DNA of 64,000 bases from Bombyx mori. Taxonomy: Eukaryota; Arthropoda; Insecta; Lepidoptera; Bombycidae. The translations under genes and the position numbers were made by a program. Where the stretch lies: contig NC_085124.1 of NCBI RefSeq assembly GCF_030269925.1, positions 5,766,001 to 5,830,000 of the forward strand, given 5' to 3'. The notes under the pieces are model-generated. The model ran no database searches and was not told the origin of the DNA. It was given only the letters and a program-made list of their open reading frames with translations. This document shows positions 21,851 through 32,354 of this stretch, in pieces; positions within the stretch are counted from its first letter, which is position 1, and the number at the start of each line of letters is the position of its first letter.

Positions 21851-22413
21851 TAGTTATATATTTGTATATGTATTTGTAATTTAATATAAATTTCATTGCA
21901 CCTACCACTATTAATTCTGCACTACCTTTCGTTGACTGGTAGAGAATGCCATAGGCATTAAGTCTGTCAAATAAATAAAAATAAGTACAAAGCTTGTGTA
22001 CGGTATTTTTGATTTTGGACAATTGGTTACTTTCGCTTTTGTTTATGCAAATGAGCTAAGTCTAGGCGTATTACATAAAATGATTGCACTACCTACACAA
22101 TGAACTATGATTTATTGTGATAAAATACAGTGTTTGTCGATGTCTGAGACGATAGAATATTTTTATTGAAAGTCACTTAATGACGTCAATAGTGAGTGAA
22201 ATTTGTCTTAGTTAAAAACTGAATCCATCAAATTTTATGATTTTTGCATTAATGTGTTACCTGATCGAATGTGGTTACTGGAATCTTGGGAGTAAGTACC
22301 CTCTCCTTACCGTAGCCAAATTCCACCTTACGTTAAACCTTAAACGTTGCATTTATCAACAATTAATCTAAAGGATAACTTTTGCCACTTACCATTATTA
22401 TTATTTTTGCTTA

Positions 22414-23025
22414 TATGGGTGGACGAGCTCAATGCCCACCTGGTGTTAATTGGTTACCGGAACCCATAGACATCTACAACGGCCACACGTCCTTACGGAT
22501 CCATCAGATCCAATAACTCTTGCATTAGATACCTTCAGCTCTAACACTAGGAGCAGGCTGAGGAACCCCGGTAACCGTACTCGTCGAACTCGACAAAGAG
22601 GTCGACGTGCAACCTAACCCATGCATCAGCCCGCTGAGTTTCTCGCCGGATCTTCTCAGTGGGTCGCGATTCCGATCCGTTAGTAGATTCATTCGCGAAG
22701 CAATTGCTCTTGAGTTGTTAGGTCTCTTTCGGAGGCGCTCGGGCAGTTGTTAGCAAATCCCACCCCTCCTGGCTGAGCCTTTGCTCGCCCACCTGTCCTG
22801 GTGAAGCTGGAAAGGCCTCCGGGCGACCAGTAATCTTACAATCATAAAAAAAAAAAAATATACAACGTAAATGACATGAGACATGAGTTCTGAGGTCTCA
22901 GTATCGTTACAACGGCAGCCCCACTCTTCAAACCGAACCGCATTACTGTTTCACGGCAGAAATAGGCAGGGTGGTGGTGCCTACCCGTGCGGACTCATAG
23001 AGGTCCTACTACCAGTAGAAATTAC
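22414..23025 (-). mobile_element. Bm1: Bm1 SINE split by a LINE-A tail
   Basis: Bm1 (minus strand) runs 22414-22481, is interrupted by a LINE-A tail, and resumes at about 22861-23025 with 'tacaacgtaaatgacatg' and the rest of the body. The head is missing. Confidence 0.87.
22482..22857 (+). mobile_element. LINE-A 3' end inserted in Bm1, with TSD
   Basis: The last codons of ORF2 (from about acgtccttacggatcc), the complete 3' UTR and poly-A of LINE-A are present, closely similar to 59661-60020. The flanks are atctacaacg (22472-22481) and atatacaacg (22858-22867), a target duplication with one change. Confidence 0.9.
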
Positions 23026-24363
23026 CATTCGATGGTAGAATTGAGTATTTTGCGCGGTATTTCATAAGGTTATTCAGTTGATGTCTTTCTTCAAAGGAGA
23101 TTTGAAGAGAGAGAATCTCCTATAGAGATTGAGAGAGAGAAAGAGAAGGAGAAGAGAGATGGAATCTCTAATAGTTTACATCGGTTTATCAAAGACAAAA
23201 TCAAGTATTTTAACGTTTCGTTGATTTTTAACCCTGAGTATATCTATAGACAGTCATTATGCCGTAATTATTATATATTTTATCAGTTAAAAAATATTTT
23301 TAAAAACATTTTCTCTTTAATTTGTATGATATTAGAATTCTAACATTTTTATATAATTACTTTAACTTAAGATACAATCTCTTTGAAAGGAAGTTTTAAA
23401 TGAGAGGTCATGAGAGAACTCCTTTTTAATTCATACAAAATTTTAACGGAAGTCTGAAACCATACCTTTTCTCATGATAAAACTTTGGAATTCCAATAAC
23501 TATGCACACACCGTCATACTTAGGTGTAAATAAAACATCAACATATTTAGGTTCAAAAACAATATTTCGCATCGCTGTGGTTTGATTTAGCAGCTTACAT
23601 GCTCATATCAATCAATTAAATTATGCATAGCAAAAAATACTGATGTGTTATTCAATTAATATGACTGACATTCATTATCTTCGGGCAAGCATCAACAATA
23701 TTAAACGAAATGTAACCAATTACTTTATTAGATAATTCAGATAATTATGTTCAAGCTTAACTATTTCAAATACATACTTAAATTAGGTTTTTCAACTGCG
23801 TTCTTGCTTAAACCGAAAACCATCTTCATTCTAATGTAGTTCTGACAACAGTGAAGCTATTTTACAATACGTTTTACACTTATGTATAACATTCTAGAAA
23901 TCTTTGTAACGAATTGTAACAAATATGATTGTTTTGTAACTTCCACTTCTTAAAGCGCCGTGTCCTTATATAAAACTACTGAACTATACAAAAAAAAAAA
24001 AACAAAAAAAAAACGTGTCGATGATCAAATAATAATTTTAAAATACACATCACTATAAAAATGTATAAATAATAACAGGTGTAGTCGAGACAACGTACTT
24101 AGTGTAACCACACGTAACACACCTTCGGCGAGAGTGATGGAATCGTTTAACCACATAAATTACGAGTAAAAGTTGGCAATCTCGTCTTCATCACACATAG
24201 CAAAAGTAGCCGGTTCTATTCTATTTTTTTGCCGTTCACCTGTTTTGTTGTTACGTTAGTGCAACTACACCTGTCGCCGCACCTTTGGGACCATATTATT
24301 ATTAGTATCAGGCGCAATGAAATTTGTGACGTAGAAATTCTCACTTCTCAATTTTACTTTCAG
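23026..24363 (+). other. Rest of intron, low-complexity runs
   Basis: It contains a purine (GA) run at about 23098-23160 and A-rich runs near 24000. TATA-like strings at 23970 and 24053 have no clear start site. A 'MKF' start at 24317-24325 was considered and rejected as exon 1 because the intron would be only 38 bases. Confidence 0.45.
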
Positions 24364-25653
24364 GTATCAATCCTTCTGGGAATTGCGTGTGCGGTGTTGG
24401 GTGAAAAAAAAATAGAGCTACAGGACATAGAGGAAGACAATTTAAAAAGTGAAAAGGAGACGGAGCTTGGGAATTCGGGACACGGTTTACAAACCAGTTC
24501 AAATTCTGAGACAGGGCTGATACCATTAGAGTTTTTGAAGAGCGGTCTGTTACGGTACTTTCAAGCGACTCCAGCTCCGGAGTCGCGTTACCTTCACCAG
24601 TATTCCGTCAGTGAAGCCCCAGAGAGAATACAAGCTCCTGTTGTTCAACCAAAGCCGCAATTTGGGACGTCCGCAACCCAACAAGCTATGGTCGGCTACT
24701 TATCTAACGTGCCGATGCAAATTTATTTAGTCCCGCAATATTATGATCAATCAGGTCATGAACGTACTCCACAATCTGCCATTCAGTACACTTCCGCTGG
24801 GGCCACTCGGGCGGGCGATTATCAGGGACAGCATGAAGCCGTTCAAACTCAAACTAATTACATAGAAGTGCCAGCATATGTGACGCCTACAGCAAAGACT
24901 TATGTACCGCATTATACCAGCCACGTTGTTAATTTTACTCCACGGCCCACAGTTGCGCCACAGCCAACAGTGTCTTCGGTAATTTATCGTCCTTCCATAC
25001 TACAATATCAAGCTCCAGCTATAGTAGCACAAAATAGTCCTGCTAAACAATATTACCAAAATGTACAATATACCGAAACGACAGATATCGACGAAGGCCA
25101 AGAACACGAAGACTCCAATAGTAATACTCACGCAGAAGTGACTTACCAAAAGGTACCAGCACAGGAATATCATCGACATTACCCATCAAGGACTCCACTT
25201 AGAGAAGAATACCGGCACAGCACTGTTCCAGAATTGCCGCATCCGAATTCTTTATTGTTGAAGGGTAGTCCGTCTCATATACCGAAGGCTTTGCCTTTAT
25301 ATCGTCCTATAACGCAACCCGTTTATTCAAATGCAATTCACAATACTGTTTTCACCCCCCGACCTCAGCCACCACCCTACGCTTCTCCATTCAAACGCCG
25401 TCCAACATCTCTTTTAGACTCTTACATTCCTTCTCACGTCCAAATAGAGTATATGAGGAGAGGATTCGCCAAAAATCCTGCAGAGGCATTTGAGGCGTTA
25501 TCCAGTGGTCGTCATTTGACGCATTCTCACGCCCCACCAGGAAATTATGAAAGAGGATTCCTTCCTAATCAAATGTATCATACTGCTGGAGGAGGCGTTA
25601 CTTTTGGACACTATAAACGATCACCCAAAGGAAATAGCCGACAGCAAAAATAA
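24364..25653 (+). CDS. Secreted, Tyr/Pro-rich cuticle-like protein, coding exon 2
   Basis: The frame is open from 24229, but 24361-24363 is a good splice acceptor (ttttactttcag), and the residues after it (VSILLGIACAVLG) complete a signal peptide with exon 1 at 16333. The mature part, about 415 residues, is rich in Tyr, Pro, Gln, Ser and His. It has no membrane segment or cysteine-rich domain. Features seen are an acidic N-terminus (EKKIELQDIEEDN), the motif GYLSNVPMQIYLVPQYY, repeated tyrosine- and proline-rich stretches, and a basic C-terminus (HYKRSPKGNSRQQK). The chitin-binding RR consensus is absent. The composition suits a cuticular or other extracellular structural protein; the function is inferred. 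If the join is right, the full protein has 435 residues. Unlike the LINE ORFs, it carries no mobile-element motifs. Confidence 0.8.
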   Translation, partial: VSILLGIACAVLGEKKIELQDIEEDNLKSEKETELGNSGHGLQTSSNSETGLIPLEFLKSGLLRYFQATPAPESRYLHQYSVSEAPERIQAPVVQPKPQFGTSATQQAMVGYLSNVPMQIYLVPQYYDQSGHERTPQSAIQYTSAGATRAGDYQGQHEAVQTQTNYIEVPAYVTPTAKTYVPHYTSHVVNFTPRPTVAPQPTVSSVIYRPSILQYQAPAIVAQNSPAKQYYQNVQYTETTDIDEGQEHEDSNSNTHAEVTYQKVPAQEYHRHYPSRTPLREEYRHSTVPELPHPNSLLLKGSPSHIPKALPLYRPITQPVYSNAIHNTVFTPRPQPPPYASPFKRRPTSLLDSYIPSHVQIEYMRRGFAKNPAEAFEALSSGRHLTHSHAPPGNYERGFLPNQMYHTAGGGVTFGHYKRSPKGNSRQQK

Positions 25654-25802
25654 TATATATAGATATTTATAAAATTCAATTGTAAATTGTATACTTGATG
25701 ATATTTAAAGACTTGAAATAATTAATAATGTAGGATATAAGTTCTATTTAAGTTATGAGATTTAAAATCTAGTACAACGACATTAATTTAATTTGTTTAT
25801 CT

Positions 25803-25813
25803 AATAAAATAAA
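25803..25813 (+). terminator. Polyadenylation signal of the secreted-protein gene
   Basis: Two overlapping AATAAA hexamers (aataaaataaa) lie 150 bases after the stop codon. This is the nearest good signal, so the 3' UTR would end at about 25.83 kb. Confidence 0.6.
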
Positions 25814-25829
25814 TTTATAGATGGAAGTA

Positions 25830-26253
25830 CGGAGCAATTTAGTAATGTTATTATTTACTAATAATATATTTTTCATCGTCAGTATTTGATACATTTTATT
25901 AATGTCAATTCAAAATCCTATTACGTGCTTAAATGGCAAAAAGAGTTATCCCTTACTAGCTGATCAAACTTTTCCAAGATTAGGAATCGCTGTTCTAAGC
26001 CATTACTTTAACATTGACCTTGGGTGCTTTCAAGTTTTTGAACCACTATCACATATGAACAAAGAAACCGCTGCAAATCTTATTATAGCCCCCCTATGAT
26101 TCTTAGTACACGTAATAAAAGAAATACATTATTATTGTAATGTTCACACAGAACTAGTTTTAATCGATGAATTTTCATCAACTCGATTTCTATTTTAAAG
26201 ATAAACTTCTGCTAACAGTAGAAGCGCTCAATACGTGTAATTAAAAACCTCAT
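25830..26253. other. Unassigned spacer
   Basis: Nothing recognised. Confidence 0.45.
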
Positions 26254-26261
26254 TGTATGAT

Positions 26262-26474
26262 TTTTTTTATGATTGAATGATAGGTGTTGCCCAGGAAGCC
26301 TTTTCAGTTTCACTAAGACTGGTGGGTGAGTAAAGGCTCAGCCAGGAGGGGTGAGAATAGCTAACAGCTGCTTCAACTCAAGAGCCGCTACTTCGCGAAT
26401 GAATCTACTACCGGATTGGAATCGCGACCCGCTGACAAGATTCGGCGAGAAACTCAGCGGGCTGATGCATGGGG
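26262..26474 (-). mobile_element. LINE-A 3' end, 5'-truncated, with TSD
   Basis: The minus-strand LINE-A tail has poly-T at the left. An 8-bp duplication, tgtatgat, flanks it at 26254-26261 and 26475-26482. Confidence 0.85.
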
Positions 26475-26482
26475 TGTATGAT

Positions 26483-26904
26483 CCTGTGTATGATTCGGCA
26501 CAGGTAGTACGATGTACTGCAGAGTACACCGGTTGATTTCACCGTTGAAAACCAGTCCTTTGTTACAGTTTGAAGGGCCTGTCATTTTAACACAATAAAG
26601 ACTACCGCCTCATATTTCATTCTCGTTTTTCTATGGAATTCATTACCCATTGGACACCAAAAGGAACATCATTTCATCTTCCCGTCAACAGCGATTAATA
26701 TTAGGTCTTTACCTATGAAGCTGTCGCTTAGTATACAGAAAATTAAAGACATTTTTAATAATTATTTTTTGTTTAATCAATCAATGTATGCAACAACAGT
26801 ATTGATGCATCTCTGCTAGTGTAATGGTTATTTTTCAATGCTATTCTTAAAGGAGTTGTCCAAACTTTGGAAAAACTAGAAGTCTGTCGGTGATGCGTTT
26901 CGAT
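26483..26904. other. Unassigned spacer
   Basis: Nothing recognised. Confidence 0.45.
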
Positions 26905-27065
26905 TTGAAGTGAAGGTTGTATTGTAGATGCTGGGACTTAAAACTCAGTCTCAAGTTGGGTGGCGGAATTTACTTTGTTGATGTCTATGGTCTCCGATTA
27001 CTATTTAACACCAGATGGGCCGTGAGTTTGTCACCCTATTTAGATAGGGCAATAAAGATAATTTT
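26905..27065 (+). mobile_element. Bm1: Degraded Bm1 SINE
   Basis: The order 'tctcaagttgggtggcgg', 'gttgatgtctatgg', 'caccagatgggccgtgag' and 'gggcaataaaga' follows the 3' half of Bm1. Confidence 0.7.
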
Positions 27066-27244
27066 TTTTCTGAATATAAGTATAACACCATTACCATTCT
27101 GCTTACTGCTTACAATTTACGTATTCGATATAAATTTAGGTAATATTGGCCACTCTGTTCTGATGAGATTTGTTGCAAATTTAAAATTGACAATGAACTG
27201 CACTTTCTGAACGTAATACATTATATACATGTATACAGATCTTT

Positions 27245-27425
27245 CTGCTTTTTCTTCTACTCTTATCCCATGCCCTTATCGCCCTTATCGCATTGTGGAG
27301 TTGGCACAGCATTGTTCCATTCAAATCTATCATATTATTATGCTGCACTCAGATCCTTCACATAGTCCATCCAATTTCTTTTAGGATGCCCTCTCCTCAC
27401 ATTATAGTCTACTGACATACCCAGG
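27245..27425 (-). mobile_element. Possible remnant of an RTE/CR1-like LINE C-terminus
   Basis: Translated on the minus strand, it begins GRGHPKRNWMDYVKDLSA and has a later segment like the C-terminal tails of several LINE reverse transcriptases. There are stops within it. Confidence 0.4.
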
Positions 27426-29030
27426 ACGGATAACGAAACTAAATAGAAATTATATTATACTAAATTGAGAAACAATAACGACATAATGATAATTGTTTAT
27501 GAAAGTTAAAATGATTAAATTAAATTATCACAGTTCGTTTCCGACATTTCCTATGCGGTACCAATCTTTCTAGAATAGCACGATGATTACAGCAACTGAT
27601 AGATATCATAACGTGAATTCCATCACTTATATATTGGACATGAGGTCGAAATTTGAATAATTTAATGGCTGCCTCAGTCTTCAACCCAAAACACATAACT
27701 ACGTCGCCACAGACAGCACCTAGTAGTTATTATTTAATAATATTATTATGTTTTGACGTTGTTTTTTTAAGGATTCAAATTTAAAATGTTCCGTTATGGC
27801 GTCCTTAACTGACAACTTTTAATTGTAATTGAGCATTATTACGTAATATTAAAATTTATTATACTTTATAGCTTGATACATTAGGAATTCTGTATAACAA
27901 GTTTGTTTAAAATTCTTGTGTAGATATGGTAGTATTGAAAGTAAATTAAGTCGTAATAAATTAAGTAAAATTTCCACAGAGCTAGTGCTTAATAAATTAT
28001 TAATGAATTTTAGCTTAGGAAATAAATAAAACTTCGACTTCAACGGTCCAAAACAGTCTAAAACGGTTTTAATAAAATATCAATTTGAATTTAACTATGT
28101 AACTAAGGATACGATTGACCTACTTTTTACGGTAAATATTGACGATTGCAACATTATTGATACTAATTATTTGTAAATAACACTGAATATTTAAATGTTC
28201 TAAAAAAAGACGAAGATATGTGTGAGCTTGTTCTTTCGTGGTCCCTAGGCTACCAGAAAATAGGTATGAAAAAAATATCTATCGATCAATATAACAAGAC
28301 AGAGACAAATATAGACGAAACCAGAGATCCGTACAAGGAGATCCCCGTGGGAAAGTCGTTTAAAACTTCATTCATATTAACTTGATAAAGCCAAAGCCAC
28401 ACGGCGGAATGCAATAAAAAAATCAGTCGATGACATTTACTTATCCGATGAAACTAAAGCGCCTTTATCCTACAATATTTGTATATTTTTAAGCAGCGAG
28501 AGATTGAGATGCTTCACTTCTATTTTCGTGACTTCTGTAGCGTGTGAAGTTGTTGTTGTTGTGTTTTTTTTCATCGGTAATCATCGCTTCTACCACTTTG
28601 ATATTGATGATATAAATGAGCGAGGAAGACCACTTATAAGCGTTCACATTTTAAACATTCAACCGCTAATAAGATAAATTATAACTAGATTGCCTTAAAA
28701 CTGTCATTCTTTCGGCACACGGGGACACAAATTAGAAAATATATAAGAACGCTATTTTCAGTAAATGTATAATGCATCATAAATAAGTTTCATACTTCAA
28801 TCTAATGCATACATCTAAGCGAATCTCATTCATTCGAAGCTTAAATTCGGTAAGTGATTGATGAATATGACAAAAGTAAACGAAAAAACTTTGAAAACTC
28901 GAAACATAAAACATTTTACTATAAATAAATAAATAAATTAGTTTAAGGAATAAAATAATGTAAAAGAAAAGAAAAAACACAGTGCTAGTTTCGACATTCT
29001 CTTGAAAAAATATTATGCATTATGCGATCA
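27426..29030. other. Unassigned AT-rich spacer
   Basis: No gene is seen. A heavily diverged Bm1-like piece may lie at 27640-27720. Short runs of GTT (about 28548) and of TAAA (about 28921) occur. Confidence 0.45.
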
Positions 29031-29389
29031 CTTTTTTTTTTATTGCCTTTGTAGGCAGACGAGAATACGGCCCGCCAGATTGTAAGTGGTTACCGTCGCT
29101 CATGACGTCAGTAATTCCAGGGGCAGACCCAACCCGCTGCCTACCATTAAGTAGGTACTCTCCGCAAGTCTCGTTTGAAGAATGACATGTCACAGTGCTC
29201 GGGAAACACCGTGGAGGGGAGCTCATTCCAAAGCCGGATAGTACGTGGTCGAAAAGATCTTTGGAAAGGCACTGTCGATGAACGCAGCGGTTCCAGATAA
29301 TATGGATGAAATCTCCTCCGATAGCGGGAGGTGCGATGATAAAAAGGAGATGAGGGGATCATCTCGAATAATTCCTCAGAGCATTCCCC
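29031..29389 (-). mobile_element. CR1-like LINE 3' end (LINE-C), truncated
   Basis: Poly-T at the left is followed by the LINE-C tail (attgcctttgtaggcagacg). The minus-strand frame 29147-29362 encodes an RT C-terminus with FYHRTSRYRRRFHPYYLEPL and RTIRLWNELPSTVFPEH. The terminal 'RLWNELP...VFP' pattern is typical of CR1-like and related clades. Confidence 0.82.
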
Positions 29390-29715
29390 TGAGTTAAACT
29401 TGGAGCGTCTACGTTACGACAATATACCTATCAGTTTTGTAAAGATAATTTGACCACCGGGTCGCATTATTCATTCGGAAGGAAATGTCTTGCAAAAATC
29501 CGTTCTTACGCATTTAAAGTTGCCGCACGAGTTTCGATAGCTAGGCCAAATTCGTATAGTAATTATTCTAGTCTGGGTCGGAAGTTGACCCACACTTCCT
29601 CAGACAGATTTCCTAATGTAGTACCTATATGTATTTATAATTTTAGTAATTATCAAATGGCTTAGTGGTTGCTAAGACAACATACGAGGCTTGATATCGT
29701 ATGTGCTGTGAACGT
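29390..29715. other. Unassigned spacer
   Basis: Nothing recognised. Confidence 0.45.
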
Positions 29716-29845
29716 GTTTTTTTTTAGGCAGACGAGCAAACACGACCGCTTATCGCGATGGTAAGTAGTCACCGCTGCTCATGGAGATCAGCAATGCCAG
29801 CGGCACAGTCAAGTTGCTGCCTATTGCTGAGGATTCTAACCATAG
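29716..29845 (-). mobile_element. LINE-C-like tail, diverged
   Basis: The tail (ttttaggcagacgagc, then ccgctgctcatggagatc) resembles LINE-C but is a distinct, older variant. It abuts an RTE-like insertion at 29846. Confidence 0.65.
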
Positions 29846-30056
29846 ATCATCATCATCATCATCATCAGCCTGCGGCAGTCCACTGCTGGACATAGACCTC
29901 CCCCAAAGCTCGCCACTGAACCCGATCTTCGGTTCTACGCATCCAGTTATTGCCAGCTGCCTTGCGCAGGTCGTCGCTCCATCTAGCAGGAGGACGTTTT
30001 CAAGACTCTGGACTGGAACGGACGCGGCATTAACATAAACGGCGAGTAACCATAGA
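29846..30056 (-). mobile_element. RTE-like LINE 3' end with (ATC)n tail and TSD
   Basis: The tail is (ATC)n instead of poly-A, as in RTE-type elements. The minus-strand translation, with frameshifts, resembles an RTE RT C-terminus ending in a 'VQQWTAAG'-type peptide. An 11-bp duplication, taaccatagat, occurs at 29837-29847 and 30057-30067. Confidence 0.78.
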
Positions 30057-30067
30057 TAATACACATA

Positions 30068-30464
30068 AATTAGTTATAGATATGCAACTCAACAACAAAA
30101 ATGTTTACGGGCATCGGCCACTAGATGGCTTCGCTTCGATTAGTTTCTCATTGCTCTAATAGATGGCAGTAACATATTACCTACCCTATATTATATTTAT
30201 AATGAAGGATTTTGTAAATTTTCAGAAACTACAAATTGACCAATTTATTCATATTGTCTATAACAAATAAAGACTTGTATGATTTATTATTTTCTGTGTT
30301 TAGTTATACAATAATTAGATACCTTAACTTTGATAACATGTAAGTTTAGGGGCACCCGCTACAAGATGTCACTAGCTTCCACACAGAAAAAAATATTTGT
30401 CTTAAAGTATCGCAGTTTCAGGGCCCCCTCATTCTAACAATGTTTGAAGAGGGGGCATCTTATA
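30068..30464. other. Unassigned spacer
   Basis: A weak inverted match (cgctacaagatg near 30360; cgctataagatg in complement near 30456) is the only structure noticed. Confidence 0.4.
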
Positions 30465-30760
30465 GCGTCCGGGAAACACCGTGGAGGGGAGTTGATTCCA
30501 GTGCCGGATGGGTTATGGCAAAATAGCTCTGTGTGCTTAGTGCCAGTTTTTTAAAGTTCTCGATAGCGTAAAAGTTAGCTCATATTTGTTTGGAATGGGA
30601 TCCTTTGCGTACGTTTGCCGCTAGGGGCGCTGTTCCAACTGCATACAAAATTGGGTTAACTTTTACGTTATCGGGAACGTTAAAAAACTGGCACTAAGCA
30701 CACTGAATACGAACTCCGCTTTAACGCAGCGTTTCCAGGTCGACTATTCATCGATACGTG
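30465..30760 (-). mobile_element. LINE-C fragment split by a short MITE
   Basis: The pieces 'cgggaaacaccgtggagggg' and, after the MITE, 'ctttaacgcagcgtttcc' align to the RT C-terminus of LINE-C (compare 29210-29290). The 3' UTR is missing. Confidence 0.7.
30531..30703. mobile_element. Short palindromic MITE, about 170 bp
   Basis: About 48-bp inverted repeats (gtgtgcttagtgccag ... ctggcactaagcacac) enclose a small core. CTG is present at both edges and may be a 3-bp target duplication. The superfamily is unknown. Confidence 0.75.
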
Positions 30761-31284
30761 ATTTTTTGAAAACTGATAGTAGAGCTCCTATACAGAAAAA
30801 CACATAGTCACAATATCCAGGTGTCGTAAGATACGTTAATAAGATTTAATTAATTTATGAATCTTAAGTGAATAAATAGCCCCTTAAATTTTACGTGGGG
30901 GCTTCTTTCTTTTTACTGATACTAGTTGAGTGAATCTTAAGTACAAATGTTAGAAAGTGAATTTAAACAAAGAATAGGCATTCATTAGATTCATACTTTT
31001 ATTGATTCAAGATGGAGAGTCATTAAGATTTTATACTAAACTATTATTCTATCTCCATTACCGCAAAAATGAGGAAACAGCCGATACTTTTAATTTAGAA
31101 GCGCCATCTGTTGAAAAAAACTGTTAATAGCCGTAATTTTACTGAATCCAAGAAAACTTATGTAATTTGAAGTTCCACACAACCTGTCACTAAAGCTTCG
31201 CAAGCGATGGCATAGATGGCGGTGTCAGCAGTCTTGTTCTGCATAAACAATTTTGAATGTCAAATACGTCAATTGTTTGAATGC
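30761..31284. other. Unassigned spacer
   Basis: Nothing recognised. Confidence 0.45.
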
Positions 31285-31292
31285 CTTTAGTG

Positions 31293-31579
31293 CAGCGGTC
31301 GGGGAACTTTTTTAATTATTACCCCAAAATATTGTTATGTAAGTTGATATTACCCCATGGCGAAGAACAAAAAAGAAACGAAATCGCTTCTTTTTAGTAT
31401 CTTTCATATTAAAGCCTCCATGATAATTTTGAAAAGAAAACAATAACAAAAAATTTAACGATTCTAAAGAAGTTTCACTTTAATATTATATACTTTTTAC
31501 TCACATAGGTTTCATTTTTACCCCCCAAAATTTCATCTTACCCCGTTTGGGGTAATTTACCCCGGTTCCCCGACCGCTG
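31293..31579. mobile_element. hAT-type MITE
   Basis: The ends CAGCGGTCGGGGAAC and its complement define a 287-bp element. The 8-bp flanks ctttagtg (31285) and ctttaggg (31580) differ by one base. CAG-starting TIRs and an 8-bp duplication are hallmarks of the hAT superfamily. There is no coding sequence. Confidence 0.85.
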
Positions 31580-31778
31580 CTTTAGGGTAATTGGTTTTAA
31601 TAACCAACAAAAGAACGTGTAGTTTATCGATGTTTTATATTTAGTGCATTCTTAAAAATGTTCACTTAAATGATTGACCAGAGTCGTGTTTTTTGCTCAT
31701 CTTCCCATAATCGTAACGGTAGTCAAGTAGGTAGTTATTGTTATAATTTTGGTTTCTTCTTAGGCCGCTTCAATTGAC

Positions 31779-32026
31779 TTTTTTTTATTGCTTAGATGGG
31801 TGAACGAGCTCACAGCCCACCTGGTGTTAAGTGGTTACTGGAACCCATGGACATCTACAACGTAAATGCGCCACCTACCTTGAGATACAAGTTCTAAGAT
31901 CTCAGTATAGTTACAACGGCTACCCCACCCTTCAAACCGAAACGCATTACTACTTCACAGCAGAAATAGGCAGGGCGGTGGTACCTACCCGCGCGGACTC
32001 ACAAGAGGTCCCACCACCAGTAAACT
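31779..32026 (-). mobile_element. Bm1: Bm1 SINE, head-truncated
   Basis: The Bm1 body is clear, with poly-T at the left. Confidence 0.9.
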
Positions 32027-32074
32027 TACTTTGCGTTATGATAACTTTTTTGATATTCTAGTTTATATAATATA

Positions 32075-32352
32075 TGAGTCGTCTATTATCAAAGCCGGCA
32101 ATCTGACTTTTGGACAATGATTGGTAAATCAGAAAAACGAATTATTGACTTTGTATTCCATTGGCAGTCACAAAACTCTTCGGAACGACATCTTAGATAA
32201 ATAACAGGTTAACTATTAACCTTTATTTAATGCAGGTTTTGAACCGTATTCTTTGAAGGAGACGATTATATTCAAATCAATCTGAATTGACATATCAATA
32301 AAAAAAATTTGTCCAAATGCACAGATTGCCACCTTTGATAATAGACGACTCA
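32075..32352 (-). mobile_element. 278-bp MITE, copy 2
   Basis: This copy has the same length and ends as the one at 17257-17534 and lies in the opposite orientation, flanked by TA (32073-32074, 32353-32354). The two differ at only a few positions, so the family moved recently. Confidence 0.88.
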
Positions 32353-32354
32353 TA

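Larger units (their letters stand above)
16351..24363 (+). other. Inferred 8-kb intron of the secreted-protein gene
   Basis: The proposed donor is AAG|gtatat and the acceptor is ttttactttcag|GTA. The intron holds the 278-bp MITE (17257), several Bm1 pieces, the mariner (20569-21850), the LINE-A-in-Bm1 nest (22414-23025), a GA-rich run at about 23098-23160 and poly-A tracts at about 23990-24013. The stretches 17535-19408 and 22026-22410 show nothing I recognise. Confidence 0.5.

Noticed and set aside
24317..24363. ATGAAATTT start with a GT at 24326 as first exon (MKF + VSILL)
   Set aside because: It would need a 38-base intron, too short for insect splicing. The MTVLLK exon at 16333 is a better partner in phase and context.
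24229..24363. Start of the secreted protein at the first in-frame ATG, 24229
   Set aside because: The added 45 residues are not signal-like and a good splice acceptor lies just before VSILL; they look like intron read through.
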